Source of the DNA: Desulfobacterales bacterium
GTDB taxonomy: Bacteria > Desulfobacterota > Desulfobacteria > Desulfobacterales > JAUWMJ01
Direction of reading: 5' to 3'
Length of the DNA: 5,285 nt
Assembly (NCBI GenBank): GCA_030613225.1
Contig: JAUWMJ010000258.1
Span: 1-5,285 of the forward strand
A model generated the notes under the pieces. It did not search any database and was not told where the DNA came from. It worked only from the letters and a program-made list of their open reading frames with translations. Positions 1 to 5,285 of the stretch are shown here, one piece after another. How positions within the stretch are numbered: position 1 is the first letter of the stretch; each line of letters begins with the position of its first letter. The position numbers and the translations under genes were made by a program.

Positions 1-180
1 ATCCTGCCGAAGTTAGACCTTTCCTATATATTAATATCCCATGAAATCGATTTTCTAACCGCTACGACAAAGCAATTTTACACGATGAAAGACGGCAAGA
101 TTCTTTTAGATGATGAAGTGTATATCCATGACCATGCCCATGCCCATTCATTTGGCCGTATTCCCCATAAGCACAGGTAA
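1..180 (+). CDS. ECF-type (cobalt/nickel) ABC transporter ATP-binding protein, C-terminal fragment
   Basis: This is the 3' end of a gene that starts before the window; 59 codons and a TAA stop are visible. The fragment begins just before the H-loop: ILISHEIDFL carries the switch histidine (fragment residue 14) that contacts the ATP gamma-phosphate in ABC ATPases. YTMKDGKIL (27-35) is the usual strand and turn after it. The last 17 residues hold six histidines (HDHAHAH, then PHKHR), a tail often seen on CbiO/NikO-like ATPases of cobalt and nickel uptake systems, so the protein probably powers metal import from the cytoplasmic face of the membrane. The Walker A, Q-loop, signature and Walker B parts are outside the window. 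The family call is firm; the metal is inferred from the tail. The 356-bp gap makes it unlikely to belong to the export operon that follows, although its ATPase role means this should not be excluded outright. Confidence 0.85.
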   Translation: MLPKLDLSYILISHEIDFLTATTKQFYTMKDGKILLDDEVYIHDHAHAHSFGRIPHKHR

Positions 181-360
181 TTCTATATCTATTATTGACG
201 GCTTCTTAAACCCCGCTATGCGAGACTACGTTGCGCCCCATCCATCAGCCATCCCGCTGGTCGCATCTGGCAGCGTTCGGACACGCACAGGCAGGTCACT
301 GCGGGATATTCTCACTGCAAGGATAATGGAAACTGGGAGTGAAGTCGCAAAATAAATAAT

Positions 361-385
361 TTACAACGGGCCAGGCTTGTTGTAA
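361..385. repeat. 7-bp stem-loop
   Basis: TTACAAC (361-367) is matched exactly by its reverse complement GTTGTAA (379-385) around an 11-base loop. The stem is AT-rich and no T-run follows, so it does not look like an intrinsic terminator on either strand. It could be a weak transcript-end structure or chance. Confidence 0.35.
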
Positions 386-411
386 TAGCATTCCTGAAAC
401 CGGGTTACTGA

Positions 412-470
412 TGCTCAGGTTCAGTGGTTCACGGTTTTTGGGTTCAGGGTTTTGTTTGACAACCTGAGCA
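412..470. repeat. Perfect 10-bp inverted repeat enclosing a GGTTCA/GGTTTT tract
   Basis: TGCTCAGGTT (412-421) is the exact reverse complement of AACCTGAGCA (461-470). The 39-base spacer is strongly strand-biased: G and T on the + strand, with GGTTCA at 418-423, 426-431 and 441-446 and GGTTTT at 433-438 and 448-453. The arms can be lengthened with a 3-base bulge, because ACTG lies outside the left arm and its complement CAGT outside the right. Similar GGTTCA-rich intergenic tracts occur in other Desulfobacterota-like genomes as I remember them, so a dispersed, non-coding repeat family is the best guess. No transposase is present. Confidence 0.6.
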
Positions 471-487
471 GTTACGAAAAGTTTAAT
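456..487 (+). promoter_or_regulatory. Possible sigma-70-type promoter of the export operon
   Basis: A perfect -35 hexamer TTGACA sits at 456-461, and TTTAAT at 482-487 is a fair -10. The 20-base spacing is longer than the usual 16-18, so the promoter would be weak or need an activator, or the match is chance. The -35 runs one base into the right arm of the inverted repeat. This is the only recognisable promoter-like pair close to the first operon gene. Confidence 0.2.
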
Positions 488-523
488 CAAAAAAGCTTTG
501 AGATCTTAACATCAAACAGTACC

Positions 524-529
524 AGAGGA
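524..529 (+). promoter_or_regulatory. Ribosome binding site of the TolC-like gene
   Basis: AGAGGA lies 7 bases before the ATG at 537. It supports that start, which also gives a complete signal peptide. Confidence 0.65.
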
Positions 530-536
530 TCACAAA

Positions 537-1949
537 ATGAACGACAGGAGAACTTTAAAAAAATACGCCATACAGATACTTAATTTATTCCTTACTTTTA
601 TTGTTATTGTTTTCTTTCTTCCCTGTACGGCAGAAGCGATTGAATTAAGTTTTGGAAAGGCTTTGGAGATAATGCATATCAAAAATGAGTCTCTCCAGGC
701 TGCCCGAATGGAAAAAAAGCAACGCATGTATGAGAAATCGGCCGCCCGGGGGCTCTATTTTCCCAAGCTCACGGCCAACAGCCGCTACACACGCATTAAC
801 GATCCTATCACTATTGATTTAAATGATATTCGTACGGCCATGCTAACCCTTCATCCTGCAGTACAGCCGGAGATGATTCCGCCCTTTGAATTGTCGGTTC
901 AAGACGACCGGTTTTGGCGTGTCAGCGCGAACCTCACCTGGCCGGTATTTACCGGCGGACGAATTCTTGCCGCCAACAGGGCTGCTGATGCCAGGGTTAA
1001 AGAATCCAAAGAAAAACTTCGTTATACGGAATCGATCCTGATAAGTGAATTGGCAAACCGGTATTTTGGACTTTGTCTTGCACAAGATGTTGTTAAAGTT
1101 CGGCAGCAGGTATTGGATGGAATGGATGCACATCTTTTCCAGGCCAGAAAACTGGAAGAAAATGGTATGATCGCCCGATCAGAAAGACTGCACGCTGAAG
1201 TCACACGTGCCGAAGCTTACAGGCACATTAAACGTGCCGTTCGTAACGCTGACATTGCCAGGACAGCCTTAAATAACACCATCTCCAGCGATGAACCAAT
1301 CGAACCGACATCTCCGCTTTTTCTCCTCCGCTATATCGAACCCTTACCGGTTTTTCGAAAAATGGCCGTTTCCAGGAATCCAATTTTAAAGCAAATCATT
1401 GCTAAGCAGGAACTGGCCCATCAGGGATATAAAAAAGAATTGGGCTCCTTTTACCCTGAAATTTATCTTTTTGGTATGAGAGAGCTGTACAAGCACGATT
1501 TAACTCTGCTGGATCCGGAATGGGCTGTGGGAATCGGTGCCAATTTAACATTGTTTGACGGTCTATCTCGTTCAAACCGTGTAAAAGCAGCAAAAAAAAT
1601 GGAGAAGCGAATTTCCTGTTTGAAGCAAAAGGCGATTCGGGATATTGAAACCCTTGTGGAAAAAAGGTATCAGGAGCTGATGAAGGCCATGGAGCAATTT
1701 GAAGCCATACAGGCTTCGTTTGAATTTGCAGAAGAATATCTGCGTGTTCGAACCCGGGCTTTTGAAGAAGGATTAGCAACCTCTTTGGATGTGGTTGATG
1801 CCGAACTTTCTCTCTCCCGTGTTAAGATAGAACGATTGACAGCAGTGTTTGAATTTGATGTAACCCTGGCCGGGCTTTTGGAGGCATGCGGTAACAGCGA
1901 GCAATTCGAAGCATACCAAACCGGGGCTCACATGGAGGTGGAATTTTGA
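537..1949 (+). CDS. TolC family outer-membrane efflux channel
   Basis: A 470-residue outer-membrane channel subunit, probably forming a trimeric barrel plus periplasmic tunnel that lets the exporter discharge outside the cell. Residues 1-34 are a Sec signal peptide: a basic start (RR, KK), a hydrophobic core (LFLTFIVIVFFL) and a likely cleavage after AEA at 34/35. The mature protein shows the two-fold internal repeat of the outer-membrane efflux (OEP) family. WPVFTGGR (135-142) and LTLFDG (337-342) are the matching strand-turn landmarks of the two halves, each followed by a long alpha-helical stretch rich in A, E, K and R. SLDVVDAE near residue 420 is the familiar motif close to the end of the second half. 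The length is normal for the family. There is no cysteine lipobox, so it is not an OprM-type lipoprotein. It heads the operon and its stop overlaps the adaptor start by 4 bases, so it is most likely the dedicated exit channel for this system. Confidence 0.93.
   Translation: MNDRRTLKKYAIQILNLFLTFIVIVFFLPCTAEAIELSFGKALEIMHIKNESLQAARMEKKQRMYEKSAARGLYFPKLTANSRYTRINDPITIDLNDIRTAMLTLHPAVQPEMIPPFELSVQDDRFWRVSANLTWPVFTGGRILAANRAADARVKESKEKLRYTESILISELANRYFGLCLAQDVVKVRQQVLDGMDAHLFQARKLEENGMIARSERLHAEVTRAEAYRHIKRAVRNADIARTALNNTISSDEPIEPTSPLFLLRYIEPLPVFRKMAVSRNPILKQIIAKQELAHQGYKKELGSFYPEIYLFGMRELYKHDLTLLDPEWAVGIGANLTLFDGLSRSNRVKAAKKMEKRISCLKQKAIRDIETLVEKRYQELMKAMEQFEAIQASFEFAEEYLRVRTRAFEEGLATSLDVVDAELSLSRVKIERLTAVFEFDVTLAGLLEACGNSEQFEAYQTGAHMEVEF
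1934..1940 (+). promoter_or_regulatory. Strong ribosome binding site that fixes the TTG start of the adaptor
   Basis: GGAGGTG lies inside the end of the TolC-like gene, 5 bases before TTG at 1946. It is the best Shine-Dalgarno sequence in the window and justifies choosing TTG, because no ATG is available in that frame between the site and the membrane helix. Confidence 0.75.
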
Positions 1950-2968
1950 AACGCAAAGTTAGAATCGGATTGATTTGTACAGGCCTGCTGTGCATTTTAG
2001 TGATGCTTATCATTTCCGGATGGTTTCTGCTCAAACCGCAGCCCCTTATCGTCCAGGGAGAAGTTGAAGCTACCCAGATAAGGGTTGCCTCTAAAATTGT
2101 GGGCCGTGTGGAAGCTGTTCATGTTGATGAAGGGGAATCCGTCAAAAAGGGGCAACATTTAGTCACCCTCGACAGCCCGGAAATTCTGGCAAAACTGGCC
2201 CAGGCAACAGCTGCCAGGAATGCAGCCGATGCACAGCAAAAGAAAGCATACAGCGGCACCCGCATAGAAAAGATTCAATCGGCATTTAATTTCTGGAAAA
2301 AAGCAGAAGTTGGGGTAGATCTGGCGCAAAAAACCTATAACCGTGTCAAACGACTGTACGCCGACGGTGTTGTTCCTGCACAGAAACTGGACGAAACCGA
2401 AGCCCAATTGAAAGCAGCCAAAGAAACGGCAGCCGCCGCCAGAGCCACCTATGACATGGCGGTGGCAGGTGCACGAAAAGAAGACAAGGAGGCTGCCGCT
2501 GCCATGGTGGACCGGGCATCCGGAGTGGTTTCCGAAGTGGAAGCCTATTTGAAGGAAACCAACCTGATTTCTCCCCTTGACGGTGAGATCGTCAGCATTA
2601 TTGCTGAACCCGGAGAGCTGATCAGCCCGGGGTACCCCATTATAACCATAGTCGACCTTGAGGACATCCGGGTCACGTTTAATTTGCGTGAAGACCTGCT
2701 GTCAAGCATTAGAATGGGAAGTATCCTGACAGCACGCTTCCCGGCCCTCGGAAATCAGGAATTAAGGCTAAAAATTAACTATATCAGTGCATTGGGTGAT
2801 TATGCCACCTGGCGTGCCACCAAAACTTCAGGTGACTTTGACCTGAAAACTTTTGAAGTGCGGGCAGTTCCCTTAAAACCTGCACCCGGACTGCGCCCCG
2901 GAATGAGCGCCATTGTTACCTGGAATCAGTCACCTGAATTTCTTCAAAATACCGACTTTAAAAAATGA
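1946..2968 (+). CDS. HlyD/YbhG-type periplasmic adaptor (membrane fusion protein)
   Basis: A 340-residue adaptor joining the inner-membrane permeases to the TolC-like channel. Residues about 7-29 form a single N-terminal membrane anchor with a basic cytoplasmic start. Residues about 36-80 are the first half of the lipoyl (barrel-sandwich) domain, with VASKIVGRV and VDEGESVKKGQ. About 80-203 are an alanine/lysine-rich coiled-coil hairpin. The second lipoyl half starts at LISPLDGEIV (from 207), with EPGELISPG after it. A beta-barrel follows, then a stretch at 284-307 (GDYATW... FDLKTFEVRA) that I associate with adaptors of ABC-2 exporters, and finally a PGLRPGMSA turn. The hairpin tip has R133 and L137 of the RxxxLxxxxxxS channel-docking motif, but proline 144 replaces the serine. 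The start is TTG with a strong ribosome binding site, overlapping the previous stop as TTGA. Order and overlaps tie it to its neighbours. The substrate is unknown. Confidence 0.92.
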   Translation: MKRKVRIGLICTGLLCILVMLIISGWFLLKPQPLIVQGEVEATQIRVASKIVGRVEAVHVDEGESVKKGQHLVTLDSPEILAKLAQATAARNAADAQQKKAYSGTRIEKIQSAFNFWKKAEVGVDLAQKTYNRVKRLYADGVVPAQKLDETEAQLKAAKETAAAARATYDMAVAGARKEDKEAAAAMVDRASGVVSEVEAYLKETNLISPLDGEIVSIIAEPGELISPGYPIITIVDLEDIRVTFNLREDLLSSIRMGSILTARFPALGNQELRLKINYISALGDYATWRATKTSGDFDLKTFEVRAVPLKPAPGLRPGMSAIVTWNQSPEFLQNTDFKK

Positions 2969-4149
2969 GAAAAAATAAAAGTACAGGAATTGCGGCGGTA
3001 ATTTTTCGAGAGCTAGACCGGATCGCATCACGACCGATCTTCATCCTGATGACCCTCATTTTACCGCTTTTATCCTTTGGAATTCTATGGGCCATATTCC
3101 ATGAAGGTGTTCCCCGCGATTTGCCGATTGCCGTGTATGATGCGGACAATTCTGCAATGTCTCGCCGGTTGGCCCGGATGATCGATGCAACGCCTTCAAT
3201 TGAGGTATTTTGTAAGGTTCCGGATATCAACGCGGGTAAAAAGCTCATACTGTCCGGAAAATGCTACGGGCTTATTGTTATTCCCAAAAACATGGAACAG
3301 GATGTCTTCAGCGGGCGTGCCCCTCATGTGGTCGGCTATTACAACAACCAGTTAATGCTGCCGGGCAGTATAATCAGCCGGGATATGCGGTATGCCGTGG
3401 GAACCTTGTCTGCCGGACTGAACATGCGTCTTCGCCAGAAAAAGGGAGAAATGACGACGGCGGCAAAGGCCCATCTGGAACCGATCCATGTGGAAAGCCA
3501 TACCCTGTTCAATCCTTATATGAATTATATGTATTTCCTGTTGAACACGTTGCTGCCGACCATGTTGCAAATTTTCGTCATCACTGTTACAGTTTATGCC
3601 TTGGGCATCGAATTGAAAGAAGGAACAGCAAAAAACTGGCTCCAATCTTCGGGGGGCAGCACCTTCAAAGCAATAACCGGTAAGCTGTTGCCTTATTCAA
3701 TGGTATTTTTCCTTTTGGGCCTGTTTATAAACACTTTCCTTTATCGCTATCTGGGAGTACCGCTTAAGGGCAGCGTGTGGTTTATCATGATAGCAACCTT
3801 TTTTTTTATCCTGGCTTATCAATCCGTCGGCTTATTACTGGTTGCGGCAACCGCCAATTTGAGACTGGCTACGAGTTTTGCCGTGTTCTATTCAGCACCC
3901 GCGTTTGCCTTTGTCGGCATCACTTTTCCGATCATGGCCATGCCTTTCCTCGGTAAAATCTGGTCCGGAATTTTGCCTCTGACCTATTACCTGAAAATTG
4001 TCATTGATCAATCGATGCGGGGCGCACCCATCATCGTCTCTTTTCCCTCGCTGATGGTTTTAGTTGTTTTCAGTGTCAGCGGCCCCCTGCTTGCGATGCC
4101 GCGAATGAATAAATTGATGAAAAATAAACGATTCTGGGGGAAAATATGA
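2965..4149 (+). CDS. ABC-2 type transporter permease 1 (YhhJ/YbhS-like)
   Basis: A 394-residue inner-membrane permease of the ABC-2 (ABC2_membrane_3-like) export family. An amphipathic N-terminus (FRELDRIASRP, 14-24) precedes membrane helix 1 (about 25-45). A large extracytoplasmic domain covers about 46-185, containing LPIAVYDADNS (53-63), YGLIVIP (101-107) and LFNP (181-184). Five more helices follow at about 190-214, 241-260, 271-295, 302-321 and 361-380. GITFP (318-322) and ILPLT (336-340) are the typical late motifs. This is the classic 1 + 5 helix layout with the big loop between helices 1 and 2. The gene has no ATP-binding domain and needs a separate ATPase. It starts within ATGA, overlapping the adaptor stop; the bases before it (ACTTTAAAAA) contain no Shine-Dalgarno, so translation probably depends on coupling to the upstream gene. 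It is a paralogue of the next gene and likely its heterodimer partner. Confidence 0.92.
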   Translation: MRKNKSTGIAAVIFRELDRIASRPIFILMTLILPLLSFGILWAIFHEGVPRDLPIAVYDADNSAMSRRLARMIDATPSIEVFCKVPDINAGKKLILSGKCYGLIVIPKNMEQDVFSGRAPHVVGYYNNQLMLPGSIISRDMRYAVGTLSAGLNMRLRQKKGEMTTAAKAHLEPIHVESHTLFNPYMNYMYFLLNTLLPTMLQIFVITVTVYALGIELKEGTAKNWLQSSGGSTFKAITGKLLPYSMVFFLLGLFINTFLYRYLGVPLKGSVWFIMIATFFFILAYQSVGLLLVAATANLRLATSFAVFYSAPAFAFVGITFPIMAMPFLGKIWSGILPLTYYLKIVIDQSMRGAPIIVSFPSLMVLVVFSVSGPLLAMPRMNKLMKNKRFWGKI

Positions 4150-5285
4150 AAAGGTTTTTTCTTATATGGTTTCAGGAATATAGAAATATCTTTTCAGACC
4201 CGGGCGTTATGCTGATATTTTTTGCAGCAATTATCGGCTATTCGTTCTTTTATCCTCTTCCCTATCTCCATGAAGTGCTCAAAGAGGTACCCATAGCTGT
4301 TGTAGATTCTAATTATTCTCAACTCAGCCGGAAATTAATCCGTATGGCGGATGCCAGTGAATTCCTGGACGTTGTATCAAAACCGACCAGTTTGGCACAG
4401 GCTAAAAAAGAATTTTTTGAAGGAAAAGTTTATGGAATCATGGTCATTCCCGATGATTTTCATCGCAAGATTCTAAGTGGTGAACAGGCGAAAATCGCTG
4501 TTTACAGCGACGCCGGTTATTTTCTTATATACAGACAAGTAATGACCGGAATTTTACAGGCCTGCAAAACCATGTCCGCAGGCATAGAAATCAAACGTAT
4601 GCTGGCCGGCGGTCTTTCAGAGACTCAAGCAATGGCGGCAAGAGATCCCTTGCCGTTGATAACGTTTCCGCTATTTAATCCATCCGGGGGATACGCCAGT
4701 TTCGTGGTGCCTGCCGTCCTGGTCCTCATCCTCCAGCAGACTCTTTTAATCGGAATCGGAATGATAGGAGGTACTGCCCGGGAACAAAAAAAATTCCCAT
4801 ATATCGGTTCAAAAAATAATGCAAGTGTGGTTCCCATTGTACTGGGTAAAACTTGCGCATACCTTTCCTTATACCTGATACACGCCATTTATTATTTCGG
4901 TGTTTTGCATCGAATCTATGGATTCCCCCAGCGGGGAAATCCATTTAGCCTTGTTGCGTTCCTTCTGCCCTTCCTTATTGCTGTTATTTTTTTGGGCCTG
5001 GCAATTTCATGTCTTTTCCGGAGCCGGGAGACATCGATGATAGCCCTGGCATTTACATCCATTCCGGCTATTTTCCTGGTGGGTTTTTCCTGGCCGGTTG
5101 AATCTATACCGAAATTATTGCACTTTGTTTCATTCTTGCTACCCAGCACTGCCGGAATCGACGGTATCATTAAAATCAATCAAATGGGAGCGACATTGAA
5201 TGATGTTAGTTTTAACTGGCTGTTGTTATGGGGAATTGCGGGAATCTATTTTCTTTTGGCGTGTTTATCCATAAAATACGTCATG
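4146..5285 (+). CDS. ABC-2 type transporter permease 2 (YhhJ/YbhR-like), 3' end beyond window
   Basis: The frame is open from ATG 4146 to the last base, giving 380 residues without a stop. It is a second ABC-2 permease with the same plan as permease 1: helix 1 at about 20-40, a large external domain to about 180, then helices near 185-209, 234-256, 266-290, 297-316 and 356-375. Landmarks VPIAVVDS (48-55), YGIMVIP (96-102), LFNP (176-179), the glycine of GFSWP (313) and the LLP proline (333) each lie exactly 5 residues earlier than their counterparts in permease 1, so roughly ten residues are probably missing at the right edge. The start overlaps the previous stop as ATGA, with a run of five G at 4136-4140 as a possible ribosome binding site. 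It likely pairs with permease 1 to make the transmembrane pathway. It contains no Walker motifs, so it does not supply the missing ATPase. Confidence 0.9.
   Translation, partial: MKRFFLIWFQEYRNIFSDPGVMLIFFAAIIGYSFFYPLPYLHEVLKEVPIAVVDSNYSQLSRKLIRMADASEFLDVVSKPTSLAQAKKEFFEGKVYGIMVIPDDFHRKILSGEQAKIAVYSDAGYFLIYRQVMTGILQACKTMSAGIEIKRMLAGGLSETQAMAARDPLPLITFPLFNPSGGYASFVVPAVLVLILQQTLLIGIGMIGGTAREQKKFPYIGSKNNASVVPIVLGKTCAYLSLYLIHAIYYFGVLHRIYGFPQRGNPFSLVAFLLPFLIAVIFLGLAISCLFRSRETSMIALAFTSIPAIFLVGFSWPVESIPKLLHFVSFLLPSTAGIDGIIKINQMGATLNDVSFNWLLLWGIAGIYFLLACLSIKYVM

Larger units (their letters stand above)
181..536. other. Intergenic region with GC-rich block and repeats; no gene seen
   Basis: No convincing gene lies in these 356 bases. 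An open frame on + from 110 to 355 overlaps the real ATPase frame, has no Shine-Dalgarno sequence and matches nothing I recognise, so it was not called. Bases 211-300 are unusually GC-rich (58 of 90), while the last 60 or so bases before the next gene are AT-rich, as a promoter and leader would be. From left to right the gap holds the GC-rich block, a 7-bp stem-loop (361-385), a 10-bp inverted repeat with internal short repeats (412-470), a TTGACA hexamer (456-461), and an AT-rich palindrome AAAGCTTT (492-499) nested in TCAAA/TTTGA arms (487-491 and 497-501) that could be an operator. No hairpin followed by a T-run was found, so no intrinsic terminator is called for the upstream gene. Confidence 0.6.

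Noticed and set aside
205..330. Possible cobalamin riboswitch in the GC-rich block
   Set aside because: The minus strand contains GACCTGCCT and a CGCAACG string, but they occur in the wrong order and the other conserved boxes are missing on both strands.
110..355. 81-residue open frame on the + strand overlapping the ATPase end
   Set aside because: It overlaps the ATPase frame out of phase, lacks a ribosome binding site, and begins as a shadow of the His-rich tail. No family is recognised, so it is most likely spurious.
361..385. Intrinsic terminator for the upstream ATPase gene
   Set aside because: The stem is short and AT-rich and no T-run follows it.
843..1779. Minus-strand open frames within the TolC-like gene
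   Set aside because: They are antisense shadows of a well-supported gene, with no ribosome binding sites or recognisable domains.
3261..3683. 140-residue + strand open frame inside permease 1
   Set aside because: It lies out of phase within the conserved external domain and helix 2 of permease 1, and its product is a low-plausibility composition of cysteine, histidine and arginine with no known motif.
4625..5179. Minus-strand open frames within the last 660 bases
   Set aside because: The + strand carries an uninterrupted permease frame with paralogue-matched motifs throughout this stretch, so these are shadows.

Overview
The window holds the tail of a metal-type ABC ATPase gene, a 356-bp non-coding gap, and then a tightly packed four-gene operon, all on the + strand. 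The operon encodes a TolC-like outer-membrane channel, an HlyD-type periplasmic adaptor and two tandem ABC-2 permeases. The last gene runs off the right edge. The TolC-type channel and the signal peptide show a Gram-negative bacterium. The moderate G+C and the style of the ATPase tail and of the intergenic repeats recall Desulfobacterota (Desulfobacterales-like). That placement is inference, since no phylogenetic marker is present.

Layout. Positions 1-180 are the last 59 codons of an energy-coupling-factor/cobalt-nickel type ATPase, with the H-loop histidine and a histidine-rich C-terminus. Positions 181-536 carry no convincing gene. They contain a GC-rich block (about 211-300, 58 of 90 bases G or C), a 7-bp stem-loop, and a perfect 10-bp inverted repeat enclosing a GGTTCA/GGTTTT repeat tract. 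A consensus -35 hexamer overlaps the right arm of that repeat. Positions 537-1949 (TolC), 1946-2968 (HlyD), 2965-4149 (permease 1) and 4146-5285+ (permease 2) follow, with each junction a 4-base stop/start overlap.

How the genes work together. The two permeases would form a heterodimeric inner-membrane unit. The adaptor, anchored by one N-terminal membrane helix, would bridge the periplasm to the TolC channel, giving a tripartite exporter of the YhiI/YhhJ or YbhG/YbhSR kind. The exported substrate cannot be told from the sequence. No ATPase gene lies within the operon as far as it is visible. It must lie downstream, be encoded elsewhere, or be absent. The two permeases are clear paralogues with landmark motifs at a constant 5-residue offset along their whole length, so they arose from an ancestral duplication. 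I see no CRISPR array, tRNA, rRNA or insertion sequence. The most notable points are the apparent lack of an operon ATPase and the repeat-bearing intergenic region.
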